NCBI GenBank assembly: GCA_006386115.1
Contig: VFIW01000089.1
Span: forward strand, 124,001 to 188,000
Origin: Globisporangium splendens
Taxonomy: Eukaryota > Oomycota > Peronosporomycetes > Pythiales > Pythiaceae
DNA length: 64,000 bases
Direction: 5' to 3'
Shown here: positions 1-10,152 of the stretch, piece after piece
Layout of the letters: the number at the start of each line of letters is the position of its first letter
How positions within the stretch are numbered: the first letter of the stretch is position 1
The notes under the pieces: model-generated
The model's database searches: none
The model's input: the letters and a program-made list of their open reading frames with translations, nothing else
Told to the model about the DNA's origin: nothing
Position numbers and translations under genes: made by a program

Positions 1-102
1 CAGAATAGATATTGATATCTACTGCAGAGACGCTGACGAAGGTGAATTGAAGTAGAGAGGACAGAAATTTAACCCCATCGAACTGAATACGTTGCGTGAA
101 CT

Positions 103-2382
103 CTACGAGTCGCTTGAAGTACTAGACACAGAAGACAATCGAAATCGCTTGAGAATCGACATTGGGATTCGTGTGCGTATGTGTGCATCTTCGTAGCTTG
201 AGAAGGGACGCTTCCTTGCGATTTTCTCGCTGCACTTCTTGTCCACGTCTTGCACAAGACTGAGTTGCTCAGAGGGAGTCGTGTTGAGGCAGGGCGGTGG
301 AGTTGTCTGAGTGAAGAACGCTCGAGCAGCAAACGGACCATAATATGCTTGCCAGCAGCTGCGGTCGACGACAGCGCAACTCGAGAGCGAAGAAATATCA
401 ACTTGCACGTCCCCTGTGCAAAAGAGCATGAAGAGATCGTCTGGACCAGCAGCTTTTGATTTTTCTTTCTCGAAAGTCTTTGCAGACAGATCCCCTTTAA
501 TGCACTTGTACTGATGAACCTCGTGGAAAAATCCCCGCGTGACATCTTCCAAGCACAAAAAGCAATCTCCAGATGGCGATCCGTCGGCAGGCTGATACAG
601 ATACTCCAGTCGACGCCCACATGAACACTTGCCGCTGTGATATCCTTTGCTCTTGGTATCTTCATGGTGGGAACATCGAATGTACTTACGCGGCAGCTCA
701 CGCACGATCCGATCGCAGTCCCTGCCAAACCGAGCTCCAAAATGTAAATCAGTCCATTTCAAATGCTTTTCCTCAGCATAGGCCATCGATTTCAGCGCTC
801 GAAACTTGCAATTGAATTGTTCCCAAAATTGCCACGGTTTCACGTCTTCAGCATGTTCTTTGGGTGCGTATGTCGGGAATTGGCTCCAGGGGTATTCCTC
901 CGTATTCAACAATAGAAACAATACGTATGGACACTCGAGACGTCCATTTTTCACTCTCATCAATCCAGCCGAGATGACTTCATCGAGACTCGAGTCGCCG
1001 AACTTTGAGGAGTCCTGTACAGCTCGTCGAGCGATAACGGCCACAAATGCTTCCACCATATCCTTCATTTTGGCTTGGATCGAAGGGTAGGCTACTCGCA
1101 GGGCAAATATCACACCGTCAAGTATCGGAAGAAACTCTATTGGACTTCCCGTTTTGTGCACTTTTTGCACAACGAGGTACAATTCCTCCACAGCACGACC
1201 AAAACCACCCATGTCATCAATCAAGAGTTGCATCAACTCGCCGTTCCCAAATGCTTGAAAGACGTCCGCGTTGTTCGTCGTCGGGCGTGAAAGCTCAGCA
1301 GTTTGCACTTCAAATCGCCATTGTGGTGAGATCGCCAGAAACTCGTTCGCGGGTTGGTAAACCGTCGCGGAGCAAATAGCAATCAACCAGCACTTGGAAG
1401 CATTCACGAGATCACAGAGAGTGCTTAATGCCACGTAAAACGGTGAGTGCTTGCTGCCTGGTTCATGCTCAAGCTTTTGCATACTGTCAACGCACAAGAT
1501 GACGCACATATCGCCAAGGGGGGTGCCAACTATTTCAGCCAACTTCCTCAGCACGTGATCGGGAGTCACATGATTGGCGCGCTGGTCCACGAAATCCCCC
1601 CACTCCAGAGAATCCTGTAGTTGATACAGCATACGCGTTCCAATCGCTTGCGCTGGATTAGCGAACTGACCTGGTGCTGTCGTTCCGTTCTCAAACGTGA
1701 CCTTGAAGGTGAAGGCATTTTTCAGCAGTCCCATCATCACTTGGTCTTCACTGCCTTCATCACCGAAAACCTGTCGCTGCACCACAGTAGGAAACTCATC
1801 CAACAGCCTCGACTTGCCTGTTCCTGGACCATCGAGACACATGAAAACTGGGTGGCGACGCTTGTCGTGCATCCCCTCTCCCCACGCTTGATAATGACGT
1901 CGGATGGCTTCAGAAATGGTCGGAAGGTCCAGTGGATTCTGAAAATCCCAAGCCGCCCCAGCAGTCGAAACTAAAGGTTTCGGAGGACGCCAGGAGAACT
2001 TTACACTTGGTGAAAGCGCTGATTCGATGGTACTCACATGTCGAATGTCCACCAACACGTGAATGTCTCCTTCGCTGGGAACGAAGTTCTTACCAAAGTG
2101 CATTTGGTTATCGATCCGGAATGCTGCCTCCATTTCCTCAGTCAGCAGAGACGCGATGCCGTTAGGGATCTCCCCTTTCTTCAAGGCAACCACATCGTCG
2201 TCGCGTGATGGCAGCCACGAGTTGCCCCTCTTCGCCAGGTAGAGGCGCAATTTGCGTGCAGGGAAATCGAACCCTTCCTTCTTCTTGATAGCGTCCTTCA
2301 AGTCGCCTACCGTGTCACTCTCGTCGATGTCCACAGGGAACGCGCTGCCGTCCGTGCCGACAAAGACGCAGAAGAGCTTCAT
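103..2382 (-). CDS. Crinkler (CRN) family effector with P-loop NTPase domain
   Basis: Single-exon gene. The frame is open upstream to 2412, but I take the start at 2382 because the protein then begins MKLFCVFVG, the usual Crinkler opening. Residue numbers are from that start, giving about 759 aa. The N-terminal ubiquitin-like header carries LRLYLAK (near 45-51), a variant of [14 protein letters not shown] segment follows, then DIHVLVDI near 107-113, a variant of the HVLV motif without its usual proline. A Walker A motif, [13 protein letters not shown], lies near 185-197, and a hydrophobic strand ending in Asp (CVILCVD, near 290) could be Walker B. The C-terminal half has a Cys/His-rich patch (KCSCGRR and CFLCLED) and a basic tail. 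CRN proteins are oomycete effectors, many of them nuclear in the host; the family typically has no classical signal peptide, and none is seen here. The NTPase identity is an inference from motifs. No inactivating lesion was seen. Confidence 0.85.
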   Translation of the reverse strand: MKLFCVFVGTDGSAFPVDIDESDTVGDLKDAIKKKEGFDFPARKLRLYLAKRGNSWLPSRDDDVVALKKGEIPNGIASLLTEEMEAAFRIDNQMHFGKNFVPSEGDIHVLVDIRHVSTIESALSPSVKFSWRPPKPLVSTAGAAWDFQNPLDLPTISEAIRRHYQAWGEGMHDKRRHPVFMCLDGPGTGKSRLLDEFPTVVQRQVFGDEGSEDQVMMGLLKNAFTFKVTFENGTTAPGQFANPAQAIGTRMLYQLQDSLEWGDFVDQRANHVTPDHVLRKLAEIVGTPLGDMCVILCVDSMQKLEHEPGSKHSPFYVALSTLCDLVNASKCWLIAICSATVYQPANEFLAISPQWRFEVQTAELSRPTTNNADVFQAFGNGELMQLLIDDMGGFGRAVEELYLVVQKVHKTGSPIEFLPILDGVIFALRVAYPSIQAKMKDMVEAFVAVIARRAVQDSSKFGDSSLDEVISAGLMRVKNGRLECPYVLFLLLNTEEYPWSQFPTYAPKEHAEDVKPWQFWEQFNCKFRALKSMAYAEEKHLKWTDLHFGARFGRDCDRIVRELPRKYIRCSHHEDTKSKGYHSGKCSCGRRLEYLYQPADGSPSGDCFLCLEDVTRGFFHEVHQYKCIKGDLSAKTFEKEKSKAAGPDDLFMLFCTGDVQVDISSLSSCAVVDRSCWQAYYGPFAARAFFTQTTPPPCLNTTPSEQLSLVQDVDKKCSEKIARKRPFSSYEDAHIRTRIPMSILKRFRLSSVSSTSSDS

Positions 2383-2662
2383 CGTCATTCCTTTTGCCAA
2401 CTGCCTCACCAATTGCCTGTGTTCACGAAGTCGTACTTACGCGCGAACTACTGTACCTGTCCATATCACACGCCAGAATCTGGCAGTGCTGTTAATATTG
2501 GAGTTATCTCTCCGATATCCTGTGCCGTTATTGATGGCCGTTGAGAAACTCCAACCCCTGTACAACCCCGGCTCAACCACATCTTGAAAATTGTATACCT
2601 GATTTGGCTGTGCCAATGACAATCACTCTATATCTGCAGTTCTTTAGTTATATGGACGGTAG

Positions 2663-2691
2663 TTATAAAAGACGCAGTTGCCACAGCCAAT
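2663..2691 (-). promoter_or_regulatory. Possible CCAAT and TATA elements upstream of the CRN gene
   Basis: Read on the minus strand, ATTGG (a reversed CCAAT box, 2687-2691) is followed about 15 bases later by CTTTTATAA (2663-2671). The order and spacing suit a promoter, but the pair sits about 280 bp upstream of the CRN start. That would need a long leader or an upstream start site. Oomycete promoters often lack TATA boxes, so this is only suggestive. Confidence 0.25.
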
Positions 2692-2824
2692 CAGACAGCG
2701 TCATTTCAATGGAGTAATTTCTTTGTTGTCAAGGACGATAAATTCTGACAGTAGAAAAGATTGGCAGTAAATCGCGAGCACCAGTGTTTCTTTTATTCTT
2801 TTGAGCCACGTTTCTCAATTTGCT

Positions 2825-3013
2825 ATGGCACGACCCAGCATCACAGGCAAACAGCGGCAGCCGGTCCAACACAAACGTGTCGCCATATCAAATGCGCATA
2901 AGGTTGCTGTCATATCTTTCATGCGTGAAGGGAACGACATGTTTACGACTATCAACCCGCACATAACGGGCCGACTGGGTGAAAACAAACGGAAGCACAT
3001 TCTGAGTAGGTAG
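2825..3013 (+). pseudogene. Possible N-terminal fragment of a transposase-like helix-turn-helix protein
   Basis: A short ORF (about 62 aa from MARPSITG) contains a Lys/Arg-rich lead-in followed by a stretch reading KVAVISFMREGNDM. It has the look of the N-terminal HTH of CENP-B-like or other DNA transposases common in oomycete genomes. The frame stops just after KRKHILSR, where such proteins would continue. It lies directly beside the LTR retrotransposon, so it may be an older truncated mobile element. The identification rests on pattern memory only. Confidence 0.3.
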
Positions 3014-3201
3014 ATTAATACAGTATGCTGCTTGAAGCGTGCAGTTCAGCGAAGAGAGCAACACTCAGGAAATGGGACGACATTTGTGCAGACACAGTTC
3101 AAGCGGATTCAAAATGATAAACTTGGTGCATGTTGAGGAAGAGATAGTTTGTATTTTGACTAGTAAAGTTGGTGGTGTTGTTTGCTTTGATACTGTGTTA
3201 A

Positions 3202-3856
3202 TGTAAAAGGGTGCTGTTCACAACAGTCCCCAAAACACGGCACACACGCTTGTGCGACTTGAGGAAGCGATCTCCCGACTTGGAGGGAGAGAAGACGACT
3301 TGAGGGCTTGGTGGTAAAATTGCAACTGAATTAAAAATGCTTATGGTTCCTGTCGCTACATGTAAATGAACCCCAAGGGCTCCTAGAGGTTTTATAACTA
3401 AAACCTAAACATACACAATAAAACCTATGAATCTGATATATAAAACCTTGGGTACACTGAGGTTGAACCCACGAGATCTTCGAGAAGCTTGAACTTGAAG
3501 TCCCGTGGAAAATTCCCTGCAAAGTGATTGGCTACAGCCACTCACTTTAGGTGGCAGAGACACGTCGGTCTCATCACCAGTGCAGTTTCCCAAGTAGGAA
3601 CCATCACTCAGTACTTGATTAGTACATGGATGTCATCACTCTGTACTGATTAGTACATGTGAACAACATTCTGCACTGATCAGCACAGAGAGCGCTCGTG
3701 ACGTCATGGGATGACGTCACATGTGCATGTGGGGACTGTCGTACTGTAATCCCTTTGTTAATTGTCTCTCCACAATGCACACTGAAGGTGGTGTGTGGCA
3801 CACTAGATCTAGGAACAGATCCACCTTCATGTAATGGCTAGGTATAGCCCATTACA
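3202..3856 (-). repeat. 3' LTR (left copy) with U3 regulatory signals
   Basis: Direct repeat partner of 10153-10803. On the minus strand the U3 part holds two CRE palindromes TGACGTCA (3712-3719 and 3699-3706). Next come three related dyads of the form GTACTGATnAGTAC or GCACTGATCAGCAC (roughly 3612-3686), then AGCCAATCAC (a CCAAT box near 3527-3536), and an AT-rich TTTTATATATC (near 3434-3444) that could be a TATA element. The order enhancer, CCAAT, TATA is what an LTR promoter reading leftward would need. This copy lies next to the start of the antisense ORF. Confidence 0.92.
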
Positions 3857-4994
3857 TCATCCCCTCCTTAAAGCCAAAAGTACCTTGCGTACTTTTGCAG
3901 ACCTTTCGGAGCAGTTCACTTTCCAATCGGCCATGAAGCGACTAAGCGACCAAGTGAACCAAGGTGAAGAACGTCCTTTGCCCAAGCGGCAGAGAACGGT
4001 TCCAGAACTCTTTGACGTTACCTCCATTCTCAACCGAGATGGAGACAAGGAGTTCTACAAGGAGCGGTTCTTCAGTTGGCGTCGGATCAACAATCGTGAT
4101 CCGAACCAACCCATCGCAGCCCAGAGAGACTCATGGCGAACATTTGTTCGTCTTGAGAACGAGAACCAAATGGAGCGTCTTCTTCGTCGCGGCAACGCTC
4201 GTGCCGAAAGAAGAACTCCTGCTGACGACAGAGCGAATCCCAGCTCTGGTCGTCGTAGTGTCGCCCCTGGCGACGCTACAAGCGGTTCTCGTAGCTGCGG
4301 ACCACGTCGGGAACATCAGACTCCATCGTCTGCCGTGGTTCCCACGTGTCCGAGCTCGGTGGATATCCACGCCACCGAACTCTGTAGAAGCGTTGAGGGC
4401 TCAACCGCTTCTTCCCACGAGTCGGTCGATCCTCATGATCAACAATCGACTCAACCACCCAGCGATGATCTCCCTGAGAGTCTATCAATGGGGGTGGGGC
4501 TGAACGCCAAAACGATTGAGCGACTCTGGAAGTGGAAGAGTGCTCATCGCGCTCAGATTGAGACACTGGAAGTTCGCGATGCGATCCTTTCGGATCGGTG
4601 CGAGAGCCTCGAGGACCAAGTGAAGGAGCAGGAGTCGCGGATCGACTCGCTGACCTTTGGTCCCGCCCAGTATCTGGCTTTGGAGTCCCGTTTCGAGCAA
4701 CGGTTCGAGCAAGTCCAGGGCGAACTTGAGCGACTCCAAAAGGCTGAGAAGGCTCGTGAATTGCACCACGAACGTCTACTGCGCTCTGTGGAAGAGGCAG
4801 GGACGACTCTTGAGGTACTCCGCAAGGAGTATAACTCGCGCCTTCTCGTGCTGGAAGCTGTGAAGGAGGAGTCCTTCGATGTGCTTCAGCGCCTTTATGC
4901 CGAGAAGAATCTCCAAAGCGATGAGCTGTTTGCTCTTCGCAATCAAGTGGAGAGTCTTCAAGATCAGCTTGATCGTTTGCGGAAGATCTCGTAG
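3834..4994 (+). CDS. Antisense coiled-coil ORF at the 3' end of the retrotransposon
   Basis: A 386-codon ORF on the strand opposite pol. Its first ATG (3834) lies inside the 3' LTR; the second (3933, context gccATGa) gives about 353 aa. The N-terminal third is charged and contains a motif ending SWRRINNRDPNQP. The middle is Ser/Pro-rich. From about 4500 to the stop the protein is one long predicted coiled coil rich in Glu, Leu and Arg (for example LESLEDQVKEQESRIDSL-type heptads). The ORF overlaps the 4276-5379 integrase/chromodomain frame over about 720 bp. Its coiled coil covers the disordered linker between those two domains. I do not recognise a family. It could be an accessory antisense protein driven from the LTR, or a chance ORF in a biased sequence. 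The regular heptads favour the former. Confidence 0.5.
   Translation: MARYSPLHHPLLKAKSTLRTFADLSEQFTFQSAMKRLSDQVNQGEERPLPKRQRTVPELFDVTSILNRDGDKEFYKERFFSWRRINNRDPNQPIAAQRDSWRTFVRLENENQMERLLRRGNARAERRTPADDRANPSSGRRSVAPGDATSGSRSCGPRREHQTPSSAVVPTCPSSVDIHATELCRSVEGSTASSHESVDPHDQQSTQPPSDDLPESLSMGVGLNAKTIERLWKWKSAHRAQIETLEVRDAILSDRCESLEDQVKEQESRIDSLTFGPAQYLALESRFEQRFEQVQGELERLQKAEKARELHHERLLRSVEEAGTTLEVLRKEYNSRLLVLEAVKEESFDVLQRLYAEKNLQSDELFALRNQVESLQDQLDRLRKIS
3857..3869 (-). other. Polypurine tract of the retrotransposon
   Basis: Immediately inside the 3' LTR the minus strand reads AAGGAGGGGATGA followed by the LTR terminus TGTAATGG. A purine run at this place primes plus-strand DNA synthesis in LTR retrotransposons. 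The position is exact, which supports the LTR boundary. Confidence 0.75.
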
Positions 4995-5379
4995 GATCCG
5001 CTGATCCGCTTGGAAGGTAAGGCTTCAGTCTACCCACATAAAACGTAGGATGTAGACGCATGCGTGTAGGTATGTCTAGCGTGTAGGCATCACCATTGCA
5101 TTTAACCACCTTGAACGGTCCAATGAACCTTGGCAGAAGCTTCGAGCTTCCCAAGTTGGACACTGCATGTTCAGGCAGATTTGCCGCACTAAGCAATACA
5201 AGATCATTGATCTTATAAACTTGCTTGTTCTTCCTTCCGCTCTTATCTGCTTGTTCTTTTTGCAGATCCTGAGCCTTCGCGATTGCGTCTCGAACAAACC
5301 TCACAACGGCTTGTCTCCTCACAACAAAGTCATCGACTTGCTGTTCCTCACGACTTGTTAGGTCGTTGAGGGGTTTCAT
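4276..5379 (-). pseudogene. Integrase C-terminal region, linker and chromodomain (pol fragment)
   Basis: This 367-codon frame continues integrase after a frame change near 5.4 kb. Residues 1-123 hold the integrase C-terminal (GPY/F-like) module, with KLLPRFIGPFKVV and a closing HPTFYVGRLKPYLP. A linker of about 180 residues rich in Ser, Pro, Arg and Gln follows. Residues 304-367 form a chromodomain (RFYRVRWRGYPPSSDTWEP), which in chromoviruses steers integration to particular chromatin. The linker is antisense to the coiled-coil ORF. In this phase the silent third bases of pol face second codon bases of the antisense ORF. Confidence 0.85.
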
Positions 5380-5414
5380 CGAGTCAAAGTTGGCTTTTAA
5401 CTCGGCAACAGCAT

Positions 5415-5840
5415 TCAGGTCATACGACGACTTGGCTTATTTCCTTTAGCCGTAGTCCCTCCCCCACTTAAGGTAGAGACCTCACCCATTATGGAAGCAG
5501 GCACTCGAGGATGAACGCCATAGTTCACATAAAATGGAGAGTGACCTGTCGAGACATGCGTGGAGTTGTTCAACGCAAACTCGGCAAGAGGGAGGAACTC
5601 ACTCCACTCTTTGAAAGACGTCGCATAACTGCGCAACACGTCTTCGAGGACACGATTCACTCGCTCTGTTTGACCATCCGTTTCAGGATGTGCTGCTGTT
5701 GACATGGCCAACCTGGTGTCCAGAAGTCCGAACAGTGCACGCCAGAACTTGGACGTGAAACGAGTGTCACGGTCAGACACGATCTCAACGGGCAGGCCAT
5801 GCAGACGGAATACGACGTCTACAAAGACCTTGGCCGTCAT
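5415..5840 (-). pseudogene. Integrase catalytic core, second half (pol fragment)
   Basis: A 141-codon frame that carries the rest of the integrase DDE core. The second catalytic Asp is in EIVSDRDTRFTSKFW and the Glu in AAHPETDGQTERVNR. The frame differs from the upstream RT-integrase frame, whose catalytic first Asp lies before 5837. It breaks again near 5.44 kb. Both breaks look like single-base changes and would inactivate this copy unless bypassed. Confidence 0.85.
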
Positions 5841-8464
5841 TTCGGCAGAGAGATCTTGTCCGAAACCGGCGCAAGATGGACCATCTTGCTGAATCGGTCC
5901 ACAAACACAAGGATGCCATTGCGTCCGTGTTTGTCACGCGGAAGTCCGAATATGAAATCCATACTCACAGACTTCCAACTGTCCGATGGGACAGCCAATG
6001 AACGAAGTGGTGCCTGCGTGGAACCAGAAGGTTTCACTCGTTGGCAGATCTCGCAAGTCCTCACATACTTGCGCACCCACTTGTACATGTGTGGCCAGTA
6101 GTAATCTCGAGACAAGTTGAGAAACGTTTTCTCACGTCCGAGATGGCCACCAGAAGGACTGTCATGGTACTCATACAAGAGTCGATGACGCAGACCTTCG
6201 TCGTTGGGAACAACAACCCTTGCTGTATCCCCTTGTTCAACCGCGTAGTACAACAACCCATTGTGTACTCGGAAGCGGTGAACTCGCGACCTTGTGCGTG
6301 ACGGAAGACCTTGCAGTGCTTTGTCCGAAGGGTCCTTGAAATACTTCAACAAGTCCTGACACGTTTCGTCAGACTTGTACCCTTCGACAATGTCTTCTCG
6401 CACTGTAGTCGTTGCTTGCACCGCGATCGCTTGAATGTCTTCACAGAGTCGACACGCTCCGTCCGTGTCTTCACTCTTGGTCTTCGGATCGTAATCCGGA
6501 CGTCTTGACAGCGCATCGGCTAAGATGTTCGTCTTGCCTGGCTTGTAGTGTACAACAAAGTTGTACTCTGCAAAGAAAGAGAACCATCTCGCCATTCTTT
6601 GAGACAAGTGAGGAGTCTTTACCGCTGTACGCAGCGACGCATGATCTGTGTAGATCGCAAAGCGCTCCTCGCCAAGCAGGTAGACACGGAACTTGACCAA
6701 AGAATACTTCATCGCTAGAAGTTCTTTGTCATGAACTGGGTAGTTCCGTTCTGCGGGTCGGAGTTGTCGTGACTGATACGACACAACTCGCTCATGACCC
6801 TCATCATCGTGTTGCATCAATGCGCAACCGATGGCATAATCGCTTGCATCGCAAACCACATGAAAAGGCTTGTCGTGGTTTGCAATTGCCAGCACGGGAG
6901 CTTCTCGCAGACTCCTCTTCACTTCGGCAAACGCTGCTTGGTGGTCACTGGACCACTCCCACTCAATGTCCTTCTTCAGGAGCTGTGTGAGGGGTTGCAC
7001 CAACGCTGCATAATTGCGCGTGTACTTGTGCAAGTAGTTGGCCAAACCCAACCATTGTCTCAGCTGTTTGACGTTCTGAGGCACAGGCCAATCGTCAATA
7101 GCTTTGACCTTCTCCGGATCAACTCGAACGCCATGCTTTCCCACAAAGCAGCCGAGAACGGGGATCTCTGGTGCAAAGAATATGCACTTCTTCAGGTTAG
7201 CGTAGAGCTTGTTCTCTCGCATGATCTGAAAGACTTGACAGAGATGGTCAAGATGAGCATCAACGTCAGACTTTTCACCCGTGGTTTTACTATGAACGAA
7301 TATATCGTCAAAGTAACTCGGTGCAAACCCTCTCAATGGACGAAGTAAATTCGTGACCATCCTATTGAAAGTCGCAGGAGCGTTCTTCAGTCCCTGTGGC
7401 ATCACTAACCATTCCCACAGCATACCACTCGGGGTACTCACTGCAGTTAGTGGTACATCGTCTTCGCGCATTCGAATCTGATAGAACCCATCTTTCAGAT
7501 CGATAGCACTAAAGACAGTACTGCCAACCATTCCATCAAGGATCATATCCTTGCGTGGAACCGGAGTTTGGGCCGGAATGGTAGCGTCGTTCAGCTTGTT
7601 GAAAGCGTGAACGATGCGCCAACCACCAGTTGCCTTCTTCACACAGAAGGTTGGGCTACAATGTGGAGACTTGCTCTCTCGCACATGCCCAGCCTCAGCA
7701 CGTTGCGCAAAGAACTCGTCGATCGCAACGACTTGTTCTCTTGGCAACGGCCACTGCCGTGTGATACAATACTTCGTGCCAGGAAGTATGTCAATCTCGT
7801 GACGAACGCCTCTATCGAATGGCAGTTCGTCCGGCACCTTGTCTGGGAATATGTCCTCATATTCCTTGACAAGTTCATACACGGGGTTCGTCTTGAGAGC
7901 GTCCCATGACTGCTCCTCGAACCTTTCCTTCCGTGTCTTCTCATCGAACACTTCAGCCTCCGTTGCTGACACTGTGTTGATGTCTTCTGCATCGTCAACA
8001 TCGACGATCATGCAGACCTGCGAAATTTCGCCTTTCGCTAGGCTACGCTTCAGCGTCTTCTTGCTCATCCACGGCAAGGAAATCAACTCTTCGACTGAGC
8101 TTGGAGGATTTTCGACTTCAATGTGACGCATTACGTTGCTGTCACCATCTTCATTGTAGACCAATACGTTCACGTATTCACTCGAATTGACTCTTGCTTG
8201 GACACTTCCTTCGTCATCTTGACTTGTACCTTGATCAGGGGCACACGTTGCGCTTGCAACACTTGACGATAATTGCTTCTTTTTCTTGGTCATCTTGTCT
8301 CGGGATGGCTCTTCGGCTCTTTTCCCATTCGTTTCTTCCACGCACATCGCCTCATCCATGGGGTCGATGGCAAAGGGGACAGTCTTTTGTTGGCGCCTGA
8401 CTGCTCCACCTCCAGTAGTCTTCTTCAAGATGGGTACCGCTCGTGAACATGGGGGCCATCGCAC
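5837..8464 (-). pseudogene. Reverse transcriptase, RNase H and integrase N-terminus (pol fragment)
   Basis: The 875-codon core of pol. Reverse transcriptase spans about residues 220-480, with FSAIDLKDGFYQIRM and the catalytic YFDDIFVHS near 384-392. RNase H follows, with its first Asp in VVCDASDYAIG near 540 and a DKELLAMKYSL segment. The integrase HHCC zinc module lies near 767-808 (HDSPSGGHLGRE ... CEICQR), and the first catalytic Asp is in SMDFIFGL near 836. The frame ends at 5837 within the integrase core. It starts in a different frame from the protease segment upstream. The order RT-RNaseH-integrase identifies Ty3/Gypsy and excludes Ty1/Copia. Confidence 0.93.
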
Positions 8465-8966
8465 ACCGCAATATCACGAGGGTCATCTGGGATCTCTTCC
8501 ACAGATGTATACACCCACACCACTTCATCCGTTGTCACACGGCTCAAGTCAGCATCGCGTGACTTGTCAACGGAGATCTTCATCTTCATCCAGTCAATGC
8601 TAGGTTGATAACACTTCAACCATGGCATTCCCAGAATCAGATCAAACTTGTCATCGAGGTCGAGTAAAATGAACTCGTCTTCACCTCGGAAATCTTCACA
8701 GTTGACCCATTCGCCAACCGGACGATCATCGTCTTGTCTTCATTCGCATCAGGCATTGGTACTTTATGCCTGACGATCACTTCATTTCGAACAAAATTGT
8801 TCGACGCACCAGTGTCAACCAAAGCACGCAGAGGCGTTGCAATACCGTCTACGTGGACTTTGAGAACGATCAAACTTGACGTTTGACTGACACTGTTCTC
8901 CCTCGTGGAAACTGCATGTGCATCATGCACATAGGGGCCAGAGTCCTGTGTTTCCACAACATCCAC
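8425..8966 (-). pseudogene. Retroviral-type aspartic protease, split over two frames
   Basis: The active-site strand LVDTGASNNFV lies in one frame (8637-8966). The flap and C-terminal part, ending ILGMPWLKCYQPSIDW, continue in another frame (down to 8425) after a one-base change near 8.70 kb. A further frame change near 8.45 kb separates this from the RT frame. The DTGA motif is typical of retroelement proteases that process Gag-Pol. This copy is broken. Confidence 0.8.
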
Positions 8967-9001
8967 AGTCCTCTTTTCCGGGCCAGCAGGAGTCCCCTCC
9001 C

Positions 9002-10087
9002 CTACTGTCCATTCCCGTTTTTTGGCCCAGATGACCGCTCGAATCGACGACCGTAAGAACGATCGTGGTTGTTCGAACGAGCACCCTGTGTCGTTTGCCG
9101 GTCAGGCAAAGACACCTTGCAGTTCCGAGCGAAGTGACCCGGCTTTCCGCAACGGAAACACTTCCCATCGTTGCGAGGACGCTCATTTCCAGGCGTGAAA
9201 ATGTACGAGATGTCCATAGGCTCGGGGCCATCATGCGCAACATTCGATTGCCGCATTGGTCTCGACGCAAACCCATGGAACTTCGCTTGCTTCATGCTAA
9301 ACTCTTCTTGCATGGCACGTTCAATGGCTTCGTCCAGCGTCTTGGGATACTCGCGGAACAGTTGGTTCCGAATCGGACCGTCGTTCAGACCCGCCATGAA
9401 CGTCACGACTTGCGTCGAAACGTCAATCGGCTCGTCAACGATGCTTGAGACCAGGAAGCGCGCTCGTTGTGCATACGAATGCAGATCGAAACGGCCTTGG
9501 CGAAGCTTGAGGAACTCACTCTGCGGTGGTTCAAACGCTGCCTTGAGCTCTGCCTTGAAGTCTTCGTAGCTGTAGAAGCAGTTTGGATCTGACAAACGCT
9601 TCCCATAAGCCCAGCTCTTTGCACGACCCGCAAGGTTGGACATCGCGAACAACACTCGCTGCATTGGGTCTCGCAGTTGTCTTGCAGTGATAGCTGCATC
9701 CAACTCGACGAACCATCTCGAAAGAGGTTCGTTCTCTCCGCCACGATACGGAGAGACATCCAGCTTCAGCGGCACCGTCCTGAAGGACGAAACAGGGGTT
9801 GCGACCTGCTTTCGAGATTCAATAATCTCGTGGTGCATGAAACTGACCGCAGCGCTCTTCTGGTCCTCCGGAGACGCCGATCGAAGCAGGCTGATTACAG
9901 CAGCCTCTCCGATGACGTTTCGCATCCGCTCCAGCGCCGACCACTCATAAGAAGACAAATGAGGAAAATACTCATTCGTCAACTCGACAGTTTCCGGTAC
10001 TGCTGGACCGAGTGGCACATCTACTCCTTCCATGTTCTCAGACATAGACAGAAGTAGGTCTTGGACAGGAATGCGCGAAGTGCTCAA
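9002..10087 (-). CDS. Gag polyprotein of the retrotransposon
   Basis: An intact 361-codon ORF. A helical capsid-like region (for example PLSRWFVELDAAI, then segments rich in Phe, Arg and Leu) occupies most of it. A CCHC zinc knuckle CFRCGKPGHFARNC sits near residues 310-323 and binds RNA in packaging. It starts about 65 bp inside the 5' LTR. Gag and protease are in different frames and overlap near 9.0 kb, so expression of Pol would need a frameshift. I saw no clear slippery site. Confidence 0.9.
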   Translation of the reverse strand: MSTSRIPVQDLLLSMSENMEGVDVPLGPAVPETVELTNEYFPHLSSYEWSALERMRNVIGEAAVISLLRSASPEDQKSAAVSFMHHEIIESRKQVATPVSSFRTVPLKLDVSPYRGGENEPLSRWFVELDAAITARQLRDPMQRVLFAMSNLAGRAKSWAYGKRLSDPNCFYSYEDFKAELKAAFEPPQSEFLKLRQGRFDLHSYAQRARFLVSSIVDEPIDVSTQVVTFMAGLNDGPIRNQLFREYPKTLDEAIERAMQEEFSMKQAKFHGFASRPMRQSNVAHDGPEPMDISYIFTPGNERPRNDGKCFRCGKPGHFARNCKVSLPDRQTTQGARSNNHDRSYGRRFERSSGPKNGNGQ

Positions 10088-10134
10088 AGCCGCTTCGTCA
10101 AACCTTTTCGCTTCACTGGGTCGCTGGAAGGACC

Positions 10135-10150
10135 GCTCGAAGTGCTACCA
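10135..10150 (-). other. Candidate tRNA primer-binding site
   Basis: Just inside the 5' LTR, with a 2-base gap, the minus strand reads TGGTAGCACTTCGAGC. It begins with TGG, complementary to a tRNA CCA end, and starts like the PBS of many Gypsy elements. The matching tRNA was not determined. Confidence 0.55.
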
Positions 10151-10152
10151 GG

